In this document: piece after piece, positions 54,817-63,899 of the stretch
How positions within the stretch are numbered: the stretch's first letter is position 1
Layout of the letters: each line of letters starts with the position of its first letter
NCBI GenBank assembly: GCA_001302245.1
Contig: LGYU01000029.1
Span: 62,001-126,000, forward strand
DNA length: 64,000 nt
Source of the DNA: Chitinophagaceae bacterium PMP191F
Lineage (GTDB): Bacteria; Bacteroidota; Bacteroidia; Chitinophagales; Chitinophagaceae
Reading direction: 5' to 3'
Made by a program: the position numbers and the translations under genes
The notes under the pieces: generated by a model
Database searches by the model: none
Told to the model about the DNA's origin: nothing
Seen by the model: only the letters and a program-made list of their open reading frames with translations

Positions 54817-55287
54817 CTTTACGGGGCGCTCCCATACACTGTAGCAGATCTTTTTGCGCAGCAACACAATACATCCTGCTGCCGGAAGTAAGGTGGCCGG
54901 AAAAAAGGCTGCAAGCCCCAGCGGAGCAATGATCACAAGGAACAGTAATGCCAGTACACAAGCCATATTAAAAACCGTATTTTTCAGTAACAACCCAACA
55001 CTAACAAACAATTGCACAACAGCAATGATAATACCCGCAGCAGGAAGATGAGCAATAAAAGGCTGTACAATGTAATGACCATACCAGGGGAAGAGTACAA
55101 AATCATTGTATTGATGGTAAATACCAGGATGCTGCGTAACCTGCACCCAGGTAATACAGGCTGTAATGAAAAGCAATAAAGACAGCACAACACGACCGGC
55201 TAATGGCAGAATGATCATCAGGCACAGCATAAAAAATGCAATGATAATAGCGATGCCATTGAATTGTGTATAGAACTCAGCAGACAT
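54814..55287 (-). CDS. Hypothetical four-helix membrane protein
   Basis: 157 residues from the ATG at 55287 (a TTG three codons earlier is less likely). Four hydrophobic segments: about 10-32, 34-52, 82-103 and 107-140, with short loops (YHQYNDFVLFPWYGHYI between the second and third). The tail is basic (RRKKICYSVWERPVK-like), as expected for a cytoplasmic end. No family recognised with certainty. Its stop overlaps the T-tract of the neighbouring convergent terminator. Confidence 0.6.
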   Translation of the reverse strand: MSAEFYTQFNGIAIIIAFFMLCLMIILPLAGRVVLSLLLFITACITWVQVTQHPGIYHQYNDFVLFPWYGHYIVQPFIAHLPAAGIIIAVVQLFVSVGLLLKNTVFNMACVLALLFLVIIAPLGLAAFFPATLLPAAGCIVLLRKKICYSVWERPVK

Positions 55288-55437
55288 GAAATTCAATTTC
55301 AGATAAGGTTTGCAACTGCAATACTAATGTAGCACAGTTACCGGATAATGTGCTGTATTGATTTTTAACGTGCTTTTAATCATACCCGGGATAAGAAACT
55401 TAAAAGCAACTTCACAAAAACAGGTATGTAGAAGTAA

Positions 55438-55445
55438 TACCTTTG
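55438..55445 (+). promoter_or_regulatory. -7 element next to a start codon
   Basis: TACCTTTG is a perfect TAnnTTTG match ending only 6 bases before the ATG at 55452. With the usual 4-7 base distance to the transcript start, the mRNA would begin at or near the ATG. Confidence 0.5.
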
Positions 55446-55451
55446 ACAGGT

Positions 55452-55994
55452 ATGAAGTTACTCATTATGGGTGCATCAGGTGCCGGTTCTACAACCCTGG
55501 GCAAAGCATTATCTGAACGTTTGCACATCCCTTATTTTGATACAGATCAATATTTCTGGTTACCATCCGAACCGCCATTTACGGTTCGTCGTTTACCGGA
55601 AGAAAGAAATGCTTTACTGCAGGCAGACCTGGATGCCGCAGGGCATGGTATAGTAGGCGGTTCGCTGATCAACTGGAGCAAATACTGGGCATCGGCCTTT
55701 GATTACATTGTATTCCTGTATCTGCCCAATCACATCAGGATGGAAAGACTGCAGCAACGCGAGTTTGAACGCTATGGCACTGTGATCCTCAATGATCCTG
55801 AACGCAAAAAACAGCATGCGGCTTTCCTGGAATGGGCCAATGGTTATGATGATAATACCACACATGGCAGAACACTGGCGGCACAGGAAAAATGGCTGCA
55901 ACAGGTAAGTTGCCCGGTAATAGAGATCAGGGGAAATTATGCGCTCAGCGAAAAAATAACCATGGTATTGCAGACCATTACTGCCGGCAATTGA
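55452..55994 (+). CDS. P-loop kinase-like protein with lysine-less Walker A
   Basis: 180 residues. MKLLIMGASGAGSTTLGKAL is the phosphate-binding loop, but the usual Lys before Ser/Thr is Ser (GASGAGSTT); this deviation is shared by a family of adenylate-kinase-like AAA proteins (GASGSGTST type). The lid/base stretch FDTDQYFWLP resembles small-molecule kinases with a DxD base. RRLPEERNALLQADL and LPNHIRMERLQQREFERYG follow the family. Substrate unknown. Its stop lies 5 bases from the stop of the convergent permease gene. The start was chosen at the ATG rather than the TTG at 55443. Confidence 0.8.
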   Translation: MKLLIMGASGAGSTTLGKALSERLHIPYFDTDQYFWLPSEPPFTVRRLPEERNALLQADLDAAGHGIVGGSLINWSKYWASAFDYIVFLYLPNHIRMERLQQREFERYGTVILNDPERKKQHAAFLEWANGYDDNTTHGRTLAAQEKWLQQVSCPVIEIRGNYALSEKITMVLQTITAGN

Positions 55995-55999
55995 TTCGC

Positions 56000-58678
56000 C
56001 TACTCGTTTCTTAAAGCATTGATAGGATTGGCCAGTGCTGCCTTTATGGTCTGATAGCTTACAGTAAGTACAGCAATCAGTATACAACTTACACCGGTAG
56101 CAGCAAACATCCACCAACTGATATTGATACGGTATGCAAAACGCTGCAGCCAGCTGCTCATGCTCCACCATGCAATGGGCGATGCTATTACAAATGCAAT
56201 CAGCACCAGCAACAGGAAATCTTTTGACAGCAGGGTAGTGATGGCTGAAACCGAAGCCCCCAACACCTTACGCACACCTATTTCCTTGATGCGGTTTTCA
56301 GCCACATAAGCGGCCAGGGCAAACAGTCCCAGGCAGGAAATAAAAATGGTAAGCCCCGCAAACAAAGCAGCCAGGGTACCAACCTGCTCCTGACCTTTGA
56401 ACTTTAAAGCAAAGGCCTTGTCTACAAATGTATACTCAAACGGATAATCGGGATTGTATTCTGTAATGACCTTTCTGATAGTTTCAATGTTATCAGCTGT
56501 ATTATAAGCCGGGTTTAGTTTAAAAGTAATGGTACCGGCCCATGCTGAAGGCCCTGGCATAACAGTGGGAAATACGGATTCGAAAGGAGATGCAGGCATG
56601 AAGTTTTTCACTACTCCCACTACATGCCAGTTGATAATACCATCCTGATTAATAATTTCACCAACAGGATTTTTCAGACCCATCTGTTTTACAGCAGCTT
56701 CATTCAGCAGCATGGCTGTGGAATCTGAAGGATACAGGTTAGTATTGATATCCCGGCCTGCAATGATATCTACACCCATGGTCTTACTGAAATCATTGTC
56801 AATATGGAGCTGTGCAAAAGCCATACGCTTGCCGGAATCATAACCGTTCCATTTGTATCCATCACCAATAGACCATACTTCAGTAATAGGAGAGTTGGTC
56901 CTGGTAACAGCCAATACAGCTTTACTGTTGAGCAATGCCTGTTTGATCAACGGGTATTTTTTATTCATTTCCCCTTTTACGTATACATACGCCAGATGAT
57001 CCCTGCTGTACCCGGCTTCACGTTTACGTGCAAAATTGATCTGCCGGTATATAACAGTGGTACAGATAATGAGTGTAATGGCAAATGTAAATTGTACTAC
57101 TACCAGTACCTTTCGGGGAGTAATCAATGCACGTGTGGCTTTGAATGTACCTTTTAACACACGGATAGGCTGAAAGGCCGACAGGTAAAACGCCGGATAG
57201 CACCCTGCAATAATACCCGTGAACAATAAAAAAGCAAAGAGCAACATCCAGAAATACGGATTTGCCCAGGGAATGGAAAGTCTTTGATACACCAGTTCAT
57301 TAAACCGGGGAAGTACTGGATTTACAATTGCCAGCGCTATCGCACCTGCTATAAAAGCAAACAATACAGATTCACCAATGAATTGTCGTACCAGTGCGCT
57401 CCTGCCTGCGCCCACCACTTTGCGTATACCTACTTCTTTGGCGCGTTTGGCACTGCGCGCTGTACCCAGGTTCATGTAATTGACACAGGCAACCAGCAGC
57501 ACAAAAATGGCAATGATAAAAAACAACCGGATGTATACAAGGCGTCCGGCAGTGGCTACGCCATTTTCGAAATTGGAATACAGCCACCATTTGGTCATGG
57601 GGTGTAAAAAGAATTCATTTTTTATGGTCGCAAACCGGTCAATAAAATGCCGGATCTTTTTATTGAAAGCAGCTTCGGTAACACCTGGTTTCAGCAATAC
57701 AAATGTTGAAATGGAATTACTTTCCCAGCTATCGTTTTGCCAGCCTACCTCTTTGTTATAACTCCAGGGCACCAGGTATTCAAAATTGAACATGGTATTA
57801 CCTGGCAGGTCTTTCATTACACCGGTTACAGTAAAGATGGCATTACTGTCAATCCTGATCTCACGTCCCATGGCATTGGCCTCATCAAAAAGCTTACGCG
57901 ACAGTTTTTCCGTGATCACTACGCCACGCGGATTACTCAGCGCCGTATTGGGATCGCCTGCCACCAATGGAAAATCAAAGATGCGCAGAAAGCCGCTATC
58001 GGTGACATACCCCTGTGTTTGCAGGTGTTTGTTGCCTGAGCTAAAAGTAAAAGCGCCTACCCAGTTAGCACGGGCAAACGCTTCCACCTCCGGAAAGGAG
58101 GATTGCATAGCAGGCGCCATCAACATAGGGGTGGAAGACCAGCAACGTACCCGGTCATCTATATTTAAGCGGGTCATTACCTGGTAAATACGATCTTTTT
58201 TGTTATGAAACTGTTCATAGCTGAACTCGTTCTGTATCCACAAAAAGATCAGTATTGCCGTAGCTATGCCCAACGCAAGACCGGTAATATTGATAAAGGA
58301 AAATGTTTTGTTACGGGCCACATTACGCCACGCTATTTTAGCGTAATTGCTCAACATACCATTGCTGAAAGGCAGAATGAACAACCTGTTTTTGCGCCGC
58401 TTGTTCCAGGTAACAGCCCGTTTACTCAATGCTTCTTCGGCTTCGCGTGCTTCCTGCAGCGTTGCCATGCGGTGCATATGCCGGTTAAATGCATTCTCTG
58501 TTTCGTCGTTGTTGATCTTTTGATCGGTAGGTTTCCAGATAGCAGATAACATTCCAATAGACTGGATCATTTCTGGATGTTGTTGCAATAACTGCTGCAA
58601 CTCTTCCAATTCTTCTGCTGTCGCTTCTCCTGCCAGTTTTTTGGCCGCGAGATTCCATATATGATCCCGTTCTTTCAT
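56000..58678 (-). CDS. FtsX/MacB-type ABC permease with N-terminal prefix domain
   Basis: 892 residues, about 100 longer than ordinary Bacteroidota FtsX-like permeases. Residues 1-95 (AAKKLAGEATAEELEELQQLL, then HPEMIQ) look like an anti-sigma-type helical prefix domain. Then come two copies of the permease unit: TM (FINITGLALGIATAILIFLW), a periplasmic MacB domain and three further helices with the FtsX motif (RSAKRAKEVGIRKVVGAGRSAL; and later NRIKEIGVRKVLGASVSAI). It has no ATPase domain and must use a separate ATP-binding subunit, not found here. Probably exports a peptide or lipoprotein, or transmits a signal. Confidence 0.9.
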   Translation of the reverse strand: MKERDHIWNLAAKKLAGEATAEELEELQQLLQQHPEMIQSIGMLSAIWKPTDQKINNDETENAFNRHMHRMATLQEAREAEEALSKRAVTWNKRRKNRLFILPFSNGMLSNYAKIAWRNVARNKTFSFINITGLALGIATAILIFLWIQNEFSYEQFHNKKDRIYQVMTRLNIDDRVRCWSSTPMLMAPAMQSSFPEVEAFARANWVGAFTFSSGNKHLQTQGYVTDSGFLRIFDFPLVAGDPNTALSNPRGVVITEKLSRKLFDEANAMGREIRIDSNAIFTVTGVMKDLPGNTMFNFEYLVPWSYNKEVGWQNDSWESNSISTFVLLKPGVTEAAFNKKIRHFIDRFATIKNEFFLHPMTKWWLYSNFENGVATAGRLVYIRLFFIIAIFVLLVACVNYMNLGTARSAKRAKEVGIRKVVGAGRSALVRQFIGESVLFAFIAGAIALAIVNPVLPRFNELVYQRLSIPWANPYFWMLLFAFLLFTGIIAGCYPAFYLSAFQPIRVLKGTFKATRALITPRKVLVVVQFTFAITLIICTTVIYRQINFARKREAGYSRDHLAYVYVKGEMNKKYPLIKQALLNSKAVLAVTRTNSPITEVWSIGDGYKWNGYDSGKRMAFAQLHIDNDFSKTMGVDIIAGRDINTNLYPSDSTAMLLNEAAVKQMGLKNPVGEIINQDGIINWHVVGVVKNFMPASPFESVFPTVMPGPSAWAGTITFKLNPAYNTADNIETIRKVITEYNPDYPFEYTFVDKAFALKFKGQEQVGTLAALFAGLTIFISCLGLFALAAYVAENRIKEIGVRKVLGASVSAITTLLSKDFLLLVLIAFVIASPIAWWSMSSWLQRFAYRINISWWMFAATGVSCILIAVLTVSYQTIKAALANPINALRNE

Positions 58679-58909
58679 ATAGTGTCAGGCTATACTCAAC
58701 CTGGAATGTCGTTAATATGCTGAAACAAGTACGATGAATACCAGCAAAACATCTTGATTGTTTTGCATTACGCTGTTAATTGGTAGCCGGAAGGATGGAA
58801 AGATACGTTTTTACCTTCATTTATCCATCATACGCCTCCAATAGCATCTGTAAACGGACATTTTCAGTTATGATATACAATATCTTCCTGACACAAGACA
58901 ACTTTGGTG

Positions 58910-59587
58910 TTATAGTACTTTCCCTTCAGCAAGTTTATCCTGGATGTTTTTCCAGCGCTGTACAGGCAGTTCTGTTTCCAGCATCTGCAGCATCAGGTCA
59001 ATTGCCTGTGCGGTACCGGTTTTTTCAAAATACCGCAGCAAGTTGATGATCTCAGTGTTGTTGGATCCGCGCATGATCCAGCGGAAATATACTGCCAGGT
59101 GTTGTACCGGGATGGCATTGAGAATGGTTTGCTGCAGCCCGATTACCTCCTGTTCGGTATAATAGGTTTGTAAAACGGTAGAAAGGGTAGCTTCTTTAAT
59201 AGCAAGATGTTCCAGTTTTGCGGCCAGGAAAGAGGTATAGGCCCTGATAATGGCATGGCCTGTATCCTGCCGGCTGCGGGAGGTAGATGCCTGTTGCAGT
59301 AATTGCAATAACCCTTTGAGTTGCTGCGACAATGCAACGTTTATTTCATGTGCTCCTTTAAATATGGTCACTGCTTCAGCACTGTACTTTTTTATTGCAG
59401 GCAGCATATATTTTTCCTCCATCCAGGCATAACCGTTAAACAGGTGAAGGGCCTGCTGCATTTCCTCCAGTGATGCCGCAGCTTCATCGCGTATAGAGAA
59501 ATCTGTTTGCTGCAGGGTCAGGGCAATATGGTACAGCAATGCTCTCGCTCCTTTGTACAGCTGGGTGCACAGATTATAATTTCTCAT
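58910..59587 (-). CDS. Hemerythrin-like helical protein (tentative)
   Basis: 225 residues from the ATG at 59587; the frame is open to 59659 but the added stretch is not protein-like. It is almost wholly helical. Residues near 55-90 (WMEEKYMLPAIKKY ... FKGAHEIN) and 135-160 (LEHLAIKEATLSTVLQTYYT) recall the E/H pattern of hemerythrin HHE domains, but the first His positions are not all kept. Metal binding is therefore uncertain. The last 45 residues form a further helix pair. It lies upstream of, and divergent to, the propeller sensor gene. Confidence 0.55.
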   Translation of the reverse strand: MRNYNLCTQLYKGARALLYHIALTLQQTDFSIRDEAAASLEEMQQALHLFNGYAWMEEKYMLPAIKKYSAEAVTIFKGAHEINVALSQQLKGLLQLLQQASTSRSRQDTGHAIIRAYTSFLAAKLEHLAIKEATLSTVLQTYYTEQEVIGLQQTILNAIPVQHLAVYFRWIMRGSNNTEIINLLRYFEKTGTAQAIDLMLQMLETELPVQRWKNIQDKLAEGKVL

Positions 59588-59853
59588 GTGTATTGGTGTT
59601 CTTTTGTCGTTGTAATGAAAAGCAGGGTTGCAGCAACCGGTGATGCATTCAGCGTTCATCCGGTGGTGCAGGCAGATCCGGTACTCACAAAATTGCCATA
59701 TCAGCCTTTAAACATCAATGGGTGGCTGGGCGAACTGTTATAAAACCCCGCTGAGGTGCCGGATAAGCACGTACAGTTAAACAGACCGGCGATCTTAAAA
59801 GCTTTGACGACAGTGGCAATAACGCAATACCGGCGGCGGTTACCGGCCGGAAA

Positions 59854-59918
59854 ATGCATGAATTGTCAAAAATGATGCATGAACTGCACCATATCCAATG
59901 CCCGGAATATTAATTTTG
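59854..59918 (+). promoter_or_regulatory. Direct repeats and -7 element before the propeller sensor gene
   Basis: ATGCATGAATTG (59854-59865) and ATGCATGAACTG (59875-59886) are 12-bp direct repeats, 11 of 12 bases identical, starting 21 bases apart, two helical turns. A perfect -7 (TAATTTTG, 59911-59918) follows, 19 bases before the TTG start at 59938. LytTR regulators bind pairs of direct repeats with this spacing, and a LytTR gene lies 3 kb away. The rest of the 59588-59937 gap holds only a 13-bp palindrome (GGTTGCAGCAACC, 59626-59638). Confidence 0.5.
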
Positions 59919-59937
59919 CTGTTTCAAACCACCCCGC

Positions 59938-62900
59938 TTGTTCAAAAGATCAGTTTTTATTGTATGCCTGCTGGCAGTCTGCTTTACTGTAGCGGCCCAG
60001 CAACAATTCACATTTCAGCGGCATGTAACCGGTACCAAACTGTTATCCGGCAAACCCGCTTTTGATGTTATCAGCGTTCCTCATACGCGTAAATACCATT
60101 TTGTTCATTTCAATTCTGCCAATGGGCTGCGTTCCAATATTGTTAAGAACATTATACAAGACCATAAAGGGTATATCTGGCTGGCTACGCTTGACGGTCT
60201 GCAACGTTATGATGGCAATAAGTTTCTCACTTTCAGAAATGAGCCGGGTAACCCACGCTCTGTTCCTGCCGATGTTATCGGCCAGGTGATGGAAGACGGG
60301 CATCACAACCTGTGGGTATTGGGAGGGGGAAAAGTAGGCATCTTCAATACATCCACTTTTACATTTACCAATGTGCCCATAGCAGACCATGCGGGCCTGA
60401 TGAGTAATTATGATCCTAATTTTTCTTCCGCCATGCTGCGTACAGACAATAATGGCAATATGCTGTTATTTGTTATCAATATGGGCGGTTACCGGTATGA
60501 TAGCAGCCGGCAGCAGTTTGTACCGGTACCTTACCTGTCCAAACCACCAGGCTGGTGGCTGCAGGATCTGTATTGTTCTCCCTCAAAAGGTCAGTACATT
60601 ATGGGTGCACACCAGGGATTTATTGTATACAATGAAAAAACAGGTCATACCAATTATGCAGGACACAATCCTGATAATATTGCCCTGATAGAAGATCTGA
60701 AAAATGAAACTTTTATCATAAATGTGATCGGGTACCAGGGAAATTATCTCTGGTATTCCAACTGGCCATCTGGCGGAATGCCCTTTTTACATTCCTACAA
60801 CATCGTTACCCGCGAACGAAGGGAATACAATCTCAGCGCTCTGTTCCAACTGGGGTACCACGAAATACAAGGCGCATTACTGCAAGAGAACGGCCGCCTG
60901 TGGGCGTATGGCCGAACTTTTATTGCAGAATACAATGAAGCTGATAAAAGTTTCAGATTGATGCGCAATGAATATGTAGATGAGCAAAGTATTCGGTTTG
61001 ACCAGGTATACAATATGTTTGAAGACAAACAGCATAATATCTGGGTCTCTACAGAAAATGGTGCATTCATTTTCAATCCCGATAAGGAACTTTTTAACAA
61101 CTACAGCCTGGTACGTCCTGATGGTTCCGGTATGATTGACGGCCCTGTGATCACAGCGGCACAGGTAGGTGCAAATGAAATATGGATAGGGTGCTGGGGT
61201 ACGGGTCTCTATGCTTACGATACCAGTTTCAATCCTATTGCTTTACCGCCTGCACTGCAGCGTTTCGGTGAAGGAATGAGCTTATGGTCTATCCAGCAAC
61301 ACAAAGCTTCCAATACCATCTGGGTGGGTATGCAGGAGGGAGGTTTACTGGTGTACCATACCAAAACAGGCAAAGCAGACTGGTTTTACGATAAAATATT
61401 CGCCGGCAGTACCATCCGGCAGGTAGTCGAAGACAGACAGGGTAATTTATGGTTTGGCATGCAGGGTGGTCATATTGTAAAATGGGATGCCGCAGTTGCA
61501 GGTAATGATGTACACAAAGGATTTAAGCTGATACGTAAAAGAGATGGCGCCAGGATCTATAAACTACTGATTGACCACGATGGTTTTTTGTGGGCTGGCA
61601 GCCTGACACAAGGACTTTTTAAATACAACACCGCTACCGAAGAACTGTTATTACACATCAGCAAAGATGGGCCTGACGGAAAACACCTGCTGGACAACAC
61701 GGTGTTTGACATTGTACAACACGACAATTCCACATTGCTGGTAGCCGGTGGCGCCATCAACGTACTGAACACCCGTACCAATAACATTTACCAGATTACA
61801 ACAGTAGATGGTTTGCCTTCCAACAACGTGCAATGTTTACAGAAAGACAAACAGGGCATTTACTGGATAGGAATGGCTCATGGTCTGTGCCGTATGAATT
61901 TTGAAAAAAAGATCTTCAGCCTGTACGACCGGCGCGATGGCATGGCGTATGATAATTTTAACCCCGGTGGTGTAAATGTATTACCTGATGGGCGGCTGGT
62001 GTTTTCTACAGACCGCAGTTTAACTGTGCTGAACCCTCTTGATATTAAGAAAGTGCCGCTGCCCGATGAAGTATTGCTGACAGATATCAGGTTGTCCAAT
62101 CGCTCCTTGCCGGTTGACTCTGTATTGGCTGCCGGAGGCATCGTTTTACCTTATGACAACGCTGCTGTTACCATAGAATTCAGCATCCTGGATTTTATGA
62201 AACAGAAAAAAGCACACTACAGGTACATGCTGGAGCATCTTGATAAAACATGGAAAGAAGCCAGTGGTTCCGGTCAGGCTATCTATACCTATCTGCCGCC
62301 GGGTAGTTATACCTTCCTGGTAAAAGCTGAAAATACAGACGGTATACCGGGGAAAAACATTACAACTATCAATATCACCATCACGCCGCCATTCTGGCAA
62401 ACCTGGTGGTTCTATTGTATACTGGCACTTATTGTAGCTGCTGTGTTGTATTGGATAGACCGTGAAAGAGTGAATAAAATGAAAGCATTGCAGCGTGTAC
62501 GTACGCAGATAGCCGTGAACCTGCACGATGAAGTGAATACCACGCTGGGCAATATTAACCTGCTGAGTGAGATGGCCAGGCTGAAAGCTGATAAAGACAT
62601 TGCCCGTTCAAAAGAATACATCAGCCAGATCAGTTCCAAAAGCCAGCGCATGATGGATGCGATGGATGATATTTTATGGAGCATCAGTCCGCAGAACGAT
62701 AGCATGGAAAAGACCCTTGCGCGTATGAAGGACTATGCTATAAAACTGGAAAAACAATATCATATCCGTATACATTTCCGTTCAGAAGAGGGAGTGGGGA
62801 AATTAAAGCTGGATATGAAACAGCGGCACGAATTGTTTGTGATCTATAAACAATGCGTGGATGACACCATTACCCATTTTAAATGTAATAACCTGGATGT

Positions 62901-63099
62901 GTTTATTGACAGGGATAAAAACAAAAACCGGTTATCGCTGAAATTGCGCGGAGAAAGTGAAACGGATATTGTTTATGCTGCAACGCCATACCCCGGTACA
63001 CTTGCTATCCGGAAACGGGTGGAAAGTATTGGCGCCACACTGGATATGATAGAAGATAAGCGGCAACTGTCAATAATTCTGCAATTGCCGCTATCATAA
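59938..63099 (+). CDS. Two-component propeller sensor with degenerate kinase domain (TTG start)
   Basis: 1053 residues. The start is the TTG at 59938: a TAA lies in frame at 59911 with no ATG between. Signal peptide 1-21. Residues 45-720 hold regulator-propeller repeats (NIIQDHKGYIWLATLDGLQRYDG is typical), then a Y_Y_Y domain (about 726-817) and one TM helix (about 822-840). The phosphotransfer helix is normal (QIAVNLHDEVNTTLGNINLL, His863). The ATP-binding part is not: the N-box reads KQCVDDTITHF in place of KEAVNNIxKH, and the Gly-rich DxGxGF segment is absent, although the closing IRKRVESIGATLDM is recognisable. It is probably a sensor that cannot bind ATP normally. It converges with the LytTR gene, 6 bases apart. 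Confidence 0.88.
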   Translation: MFKRSVFIVCLLAVCFTVAAQQQFTFQRHVTGTKLLSGKPAFDVISVPHTRKYHFVHFNSANGLRSNIVKNIIQDHKGYIWLATLDGLQRYDGNKFLTFRNEPGNPRSVPADVIGQVMEDGHHNLWVLGGGKVGIFNTSTFTFTNVPIADHAGLMSNYDPNFSSAMLRTDNNGNMLLFVINMGGYRYDSSRQQFVPVPYLSKPPGWWLQDLYCSPSKGQYIMGAHQGFIVYNEKTGHTNYAGHNPDNIALIEDLKNETFIINVIGYQGNYLWYSNWPSGGMPFLHSYNIVTRERREYNLSALFQLGYHEIQGALLQENGRLWAYGRTFIAEYNEADKSFRLMRNEYVDEQSIRFDQVYNMFEDKQHNIWVSTENGAFIFNPDKELFNNYSLVRPDGSGMIDGPVITAAQVGANEIWIGCWGTGLYAYDTSFNPIALPPALQRFGEGMSLWSIQQHKASNTIWVGMQEGGLLVYHTKTGKADWFYDKIFAGSTIRQVVEDRQGNLWFGMQGGHIVKWDAAVAGNDVHKGFKLIRKRDGARIYKLLIDHDGFLWAGSLTQGLFKYNTATEELLLHISKDGPDGKHLLDNTVFDIVQHDNSTLLVAGGAINVLNTRTNNIYQITTVDGLPSNNVQCLQKDKQGIYWIGMAHGLCRMNFEKKIFSLYDRRDGMAYDNFNPGGVNVLPDGRLVFSTDRSLTVLNPLDIKKVPLPDEVLLTDIRLSNRSLPVDSVLAAGGIVLPYDNAAVTIEFSILDFMKQKKAHYRYMLEHLDKTWKEASGSGQAIYTYLPPGSYTFLVKAENTDGIPGKNITTINITITPPFWQTWWFYCILALIVAAVLYWIDRERVNKMKALQRVRTQIAVNLHDEVNTTLGNINLLSEMARLKADKDIARSKEYISQISSKSQRMMDAMDDILWSISPQNDSMEKTLARMKDYAIKLEKQYHIRIHFRSEEGVGKLKLDMKQRHELFVIYKQCVDDTITHFKCNNLDVFIDRDKNKNRLSLKLRGESETDIVYAATPYPGTLAIRKRVESIGATLDMIEDKRQLSIILQLPLS

Positions 63100-63105
63100 C
63101 AGGTT

Positions 63106-63882
63106 TTATTTGCCCATCCATTTTTTAAACTCTGTTACTTTTTCACGGCTTACAATGGATTCCTTGTCCAATACCGGTTTGAGATGCAGCAACAAACGAT
63201 TGCCGAAATAATCATGGATCTGGTCAACACTTTCTACTGAAATATAGAAAGAGCGGTTAATACGGAAATAACGATCCGGATCCAGCATTTCCTCCAGTTC
63301 ATCCATGGTATAGTCTACTACAAACTTGCGGTTATCGTATGTTTTAAAAAAATTCAGTCGTCCGTCGCTGAAGAAATAAGCGATCTCTTCAATTTCAATA
63401 GAAACCAGTTTCTGTGCGTGTTTTACCAGGAACCGTTTGCGATATTCACGCGGTTGCAGCTTTTGCTGCAGCTCTTTCACCAGCGCATCCATATTCATCA
63501 CTGTATTTTCTCCACCCTGGTAAAGGGCTTTCATCTGCCGGTATTTGTTCAAAGCTATTTCCAGGTCTTCTTTCTGAATAGGCTTTAACAGGTAATCAAT
63601 ACTATTTACTTTAAATGCTTTCAGTGCATACTCATCGTATGAGGTGGTGAAAATGACCGGGCTTTTCAGATCTATGCGTGTAAAAATCTCAAAGCTCTGC
63701 CCGTCAGACAGCTCAATGTCCATCAGTATCAGGTCCGGCGAAGTATTGCTCTCCAGCCATTTTACAGTAGCCTGTATACTGTCTGTTACGCCCACTATTT
63801 CGGCTTGTTTGTCTACATCCGACAGTGTTTTGGTGATCTTTTTCACTGCCAGTTCTTCGTCTTCAACAATCAGGATTTTCAT
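63106..63882 (-). CDS. LytTR-family response regulator
   Basis: 258 residues from the ATG at 63882 (a GTG at 63888 is the alternative). Receiver domain: KILIVEDEELAV, phospho-acceptor Asp in LILMDIELSDG near residue 54, TTSYDEYA and Lys in YLLKPI. After a helical linker, the LytTR DNA-binding domain covers about 150-255 (FLVKHAQKLVSIEIEEIAYF, DPDRYFRINRSFYIS). Its usual partner is a LytS/HisKA-type sensor; the gene whose end lies 17 bases upstream on the same strand is the likely one. Confidence 0.95.
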   Translation of the reverse strand: MKILIVEDEELAVKKITKTLSDVDKQAEIVGVTDSIQATVKWLESNTSPDLILMDIELSDGQSFEIFTRIDLKSPVIFTTSYDEYALKAFKVNSIDYLLKPIQKEDLEIALNKYRQMKALYQGGENTVMNMDALVKELQQKLQPREYRKRFLVKHAQKLVSIEIEEIAYFFSDGRLNFFKTYDNRKFVVDYTMDELEEMLDPDRYFRINRSFYISVESVDQIHDYFGNRLLLHLKPVLDKESIVSREKVTEFKKWMGK

Positions 63883-63899
63883 GTTCACTGTTTTATAAG

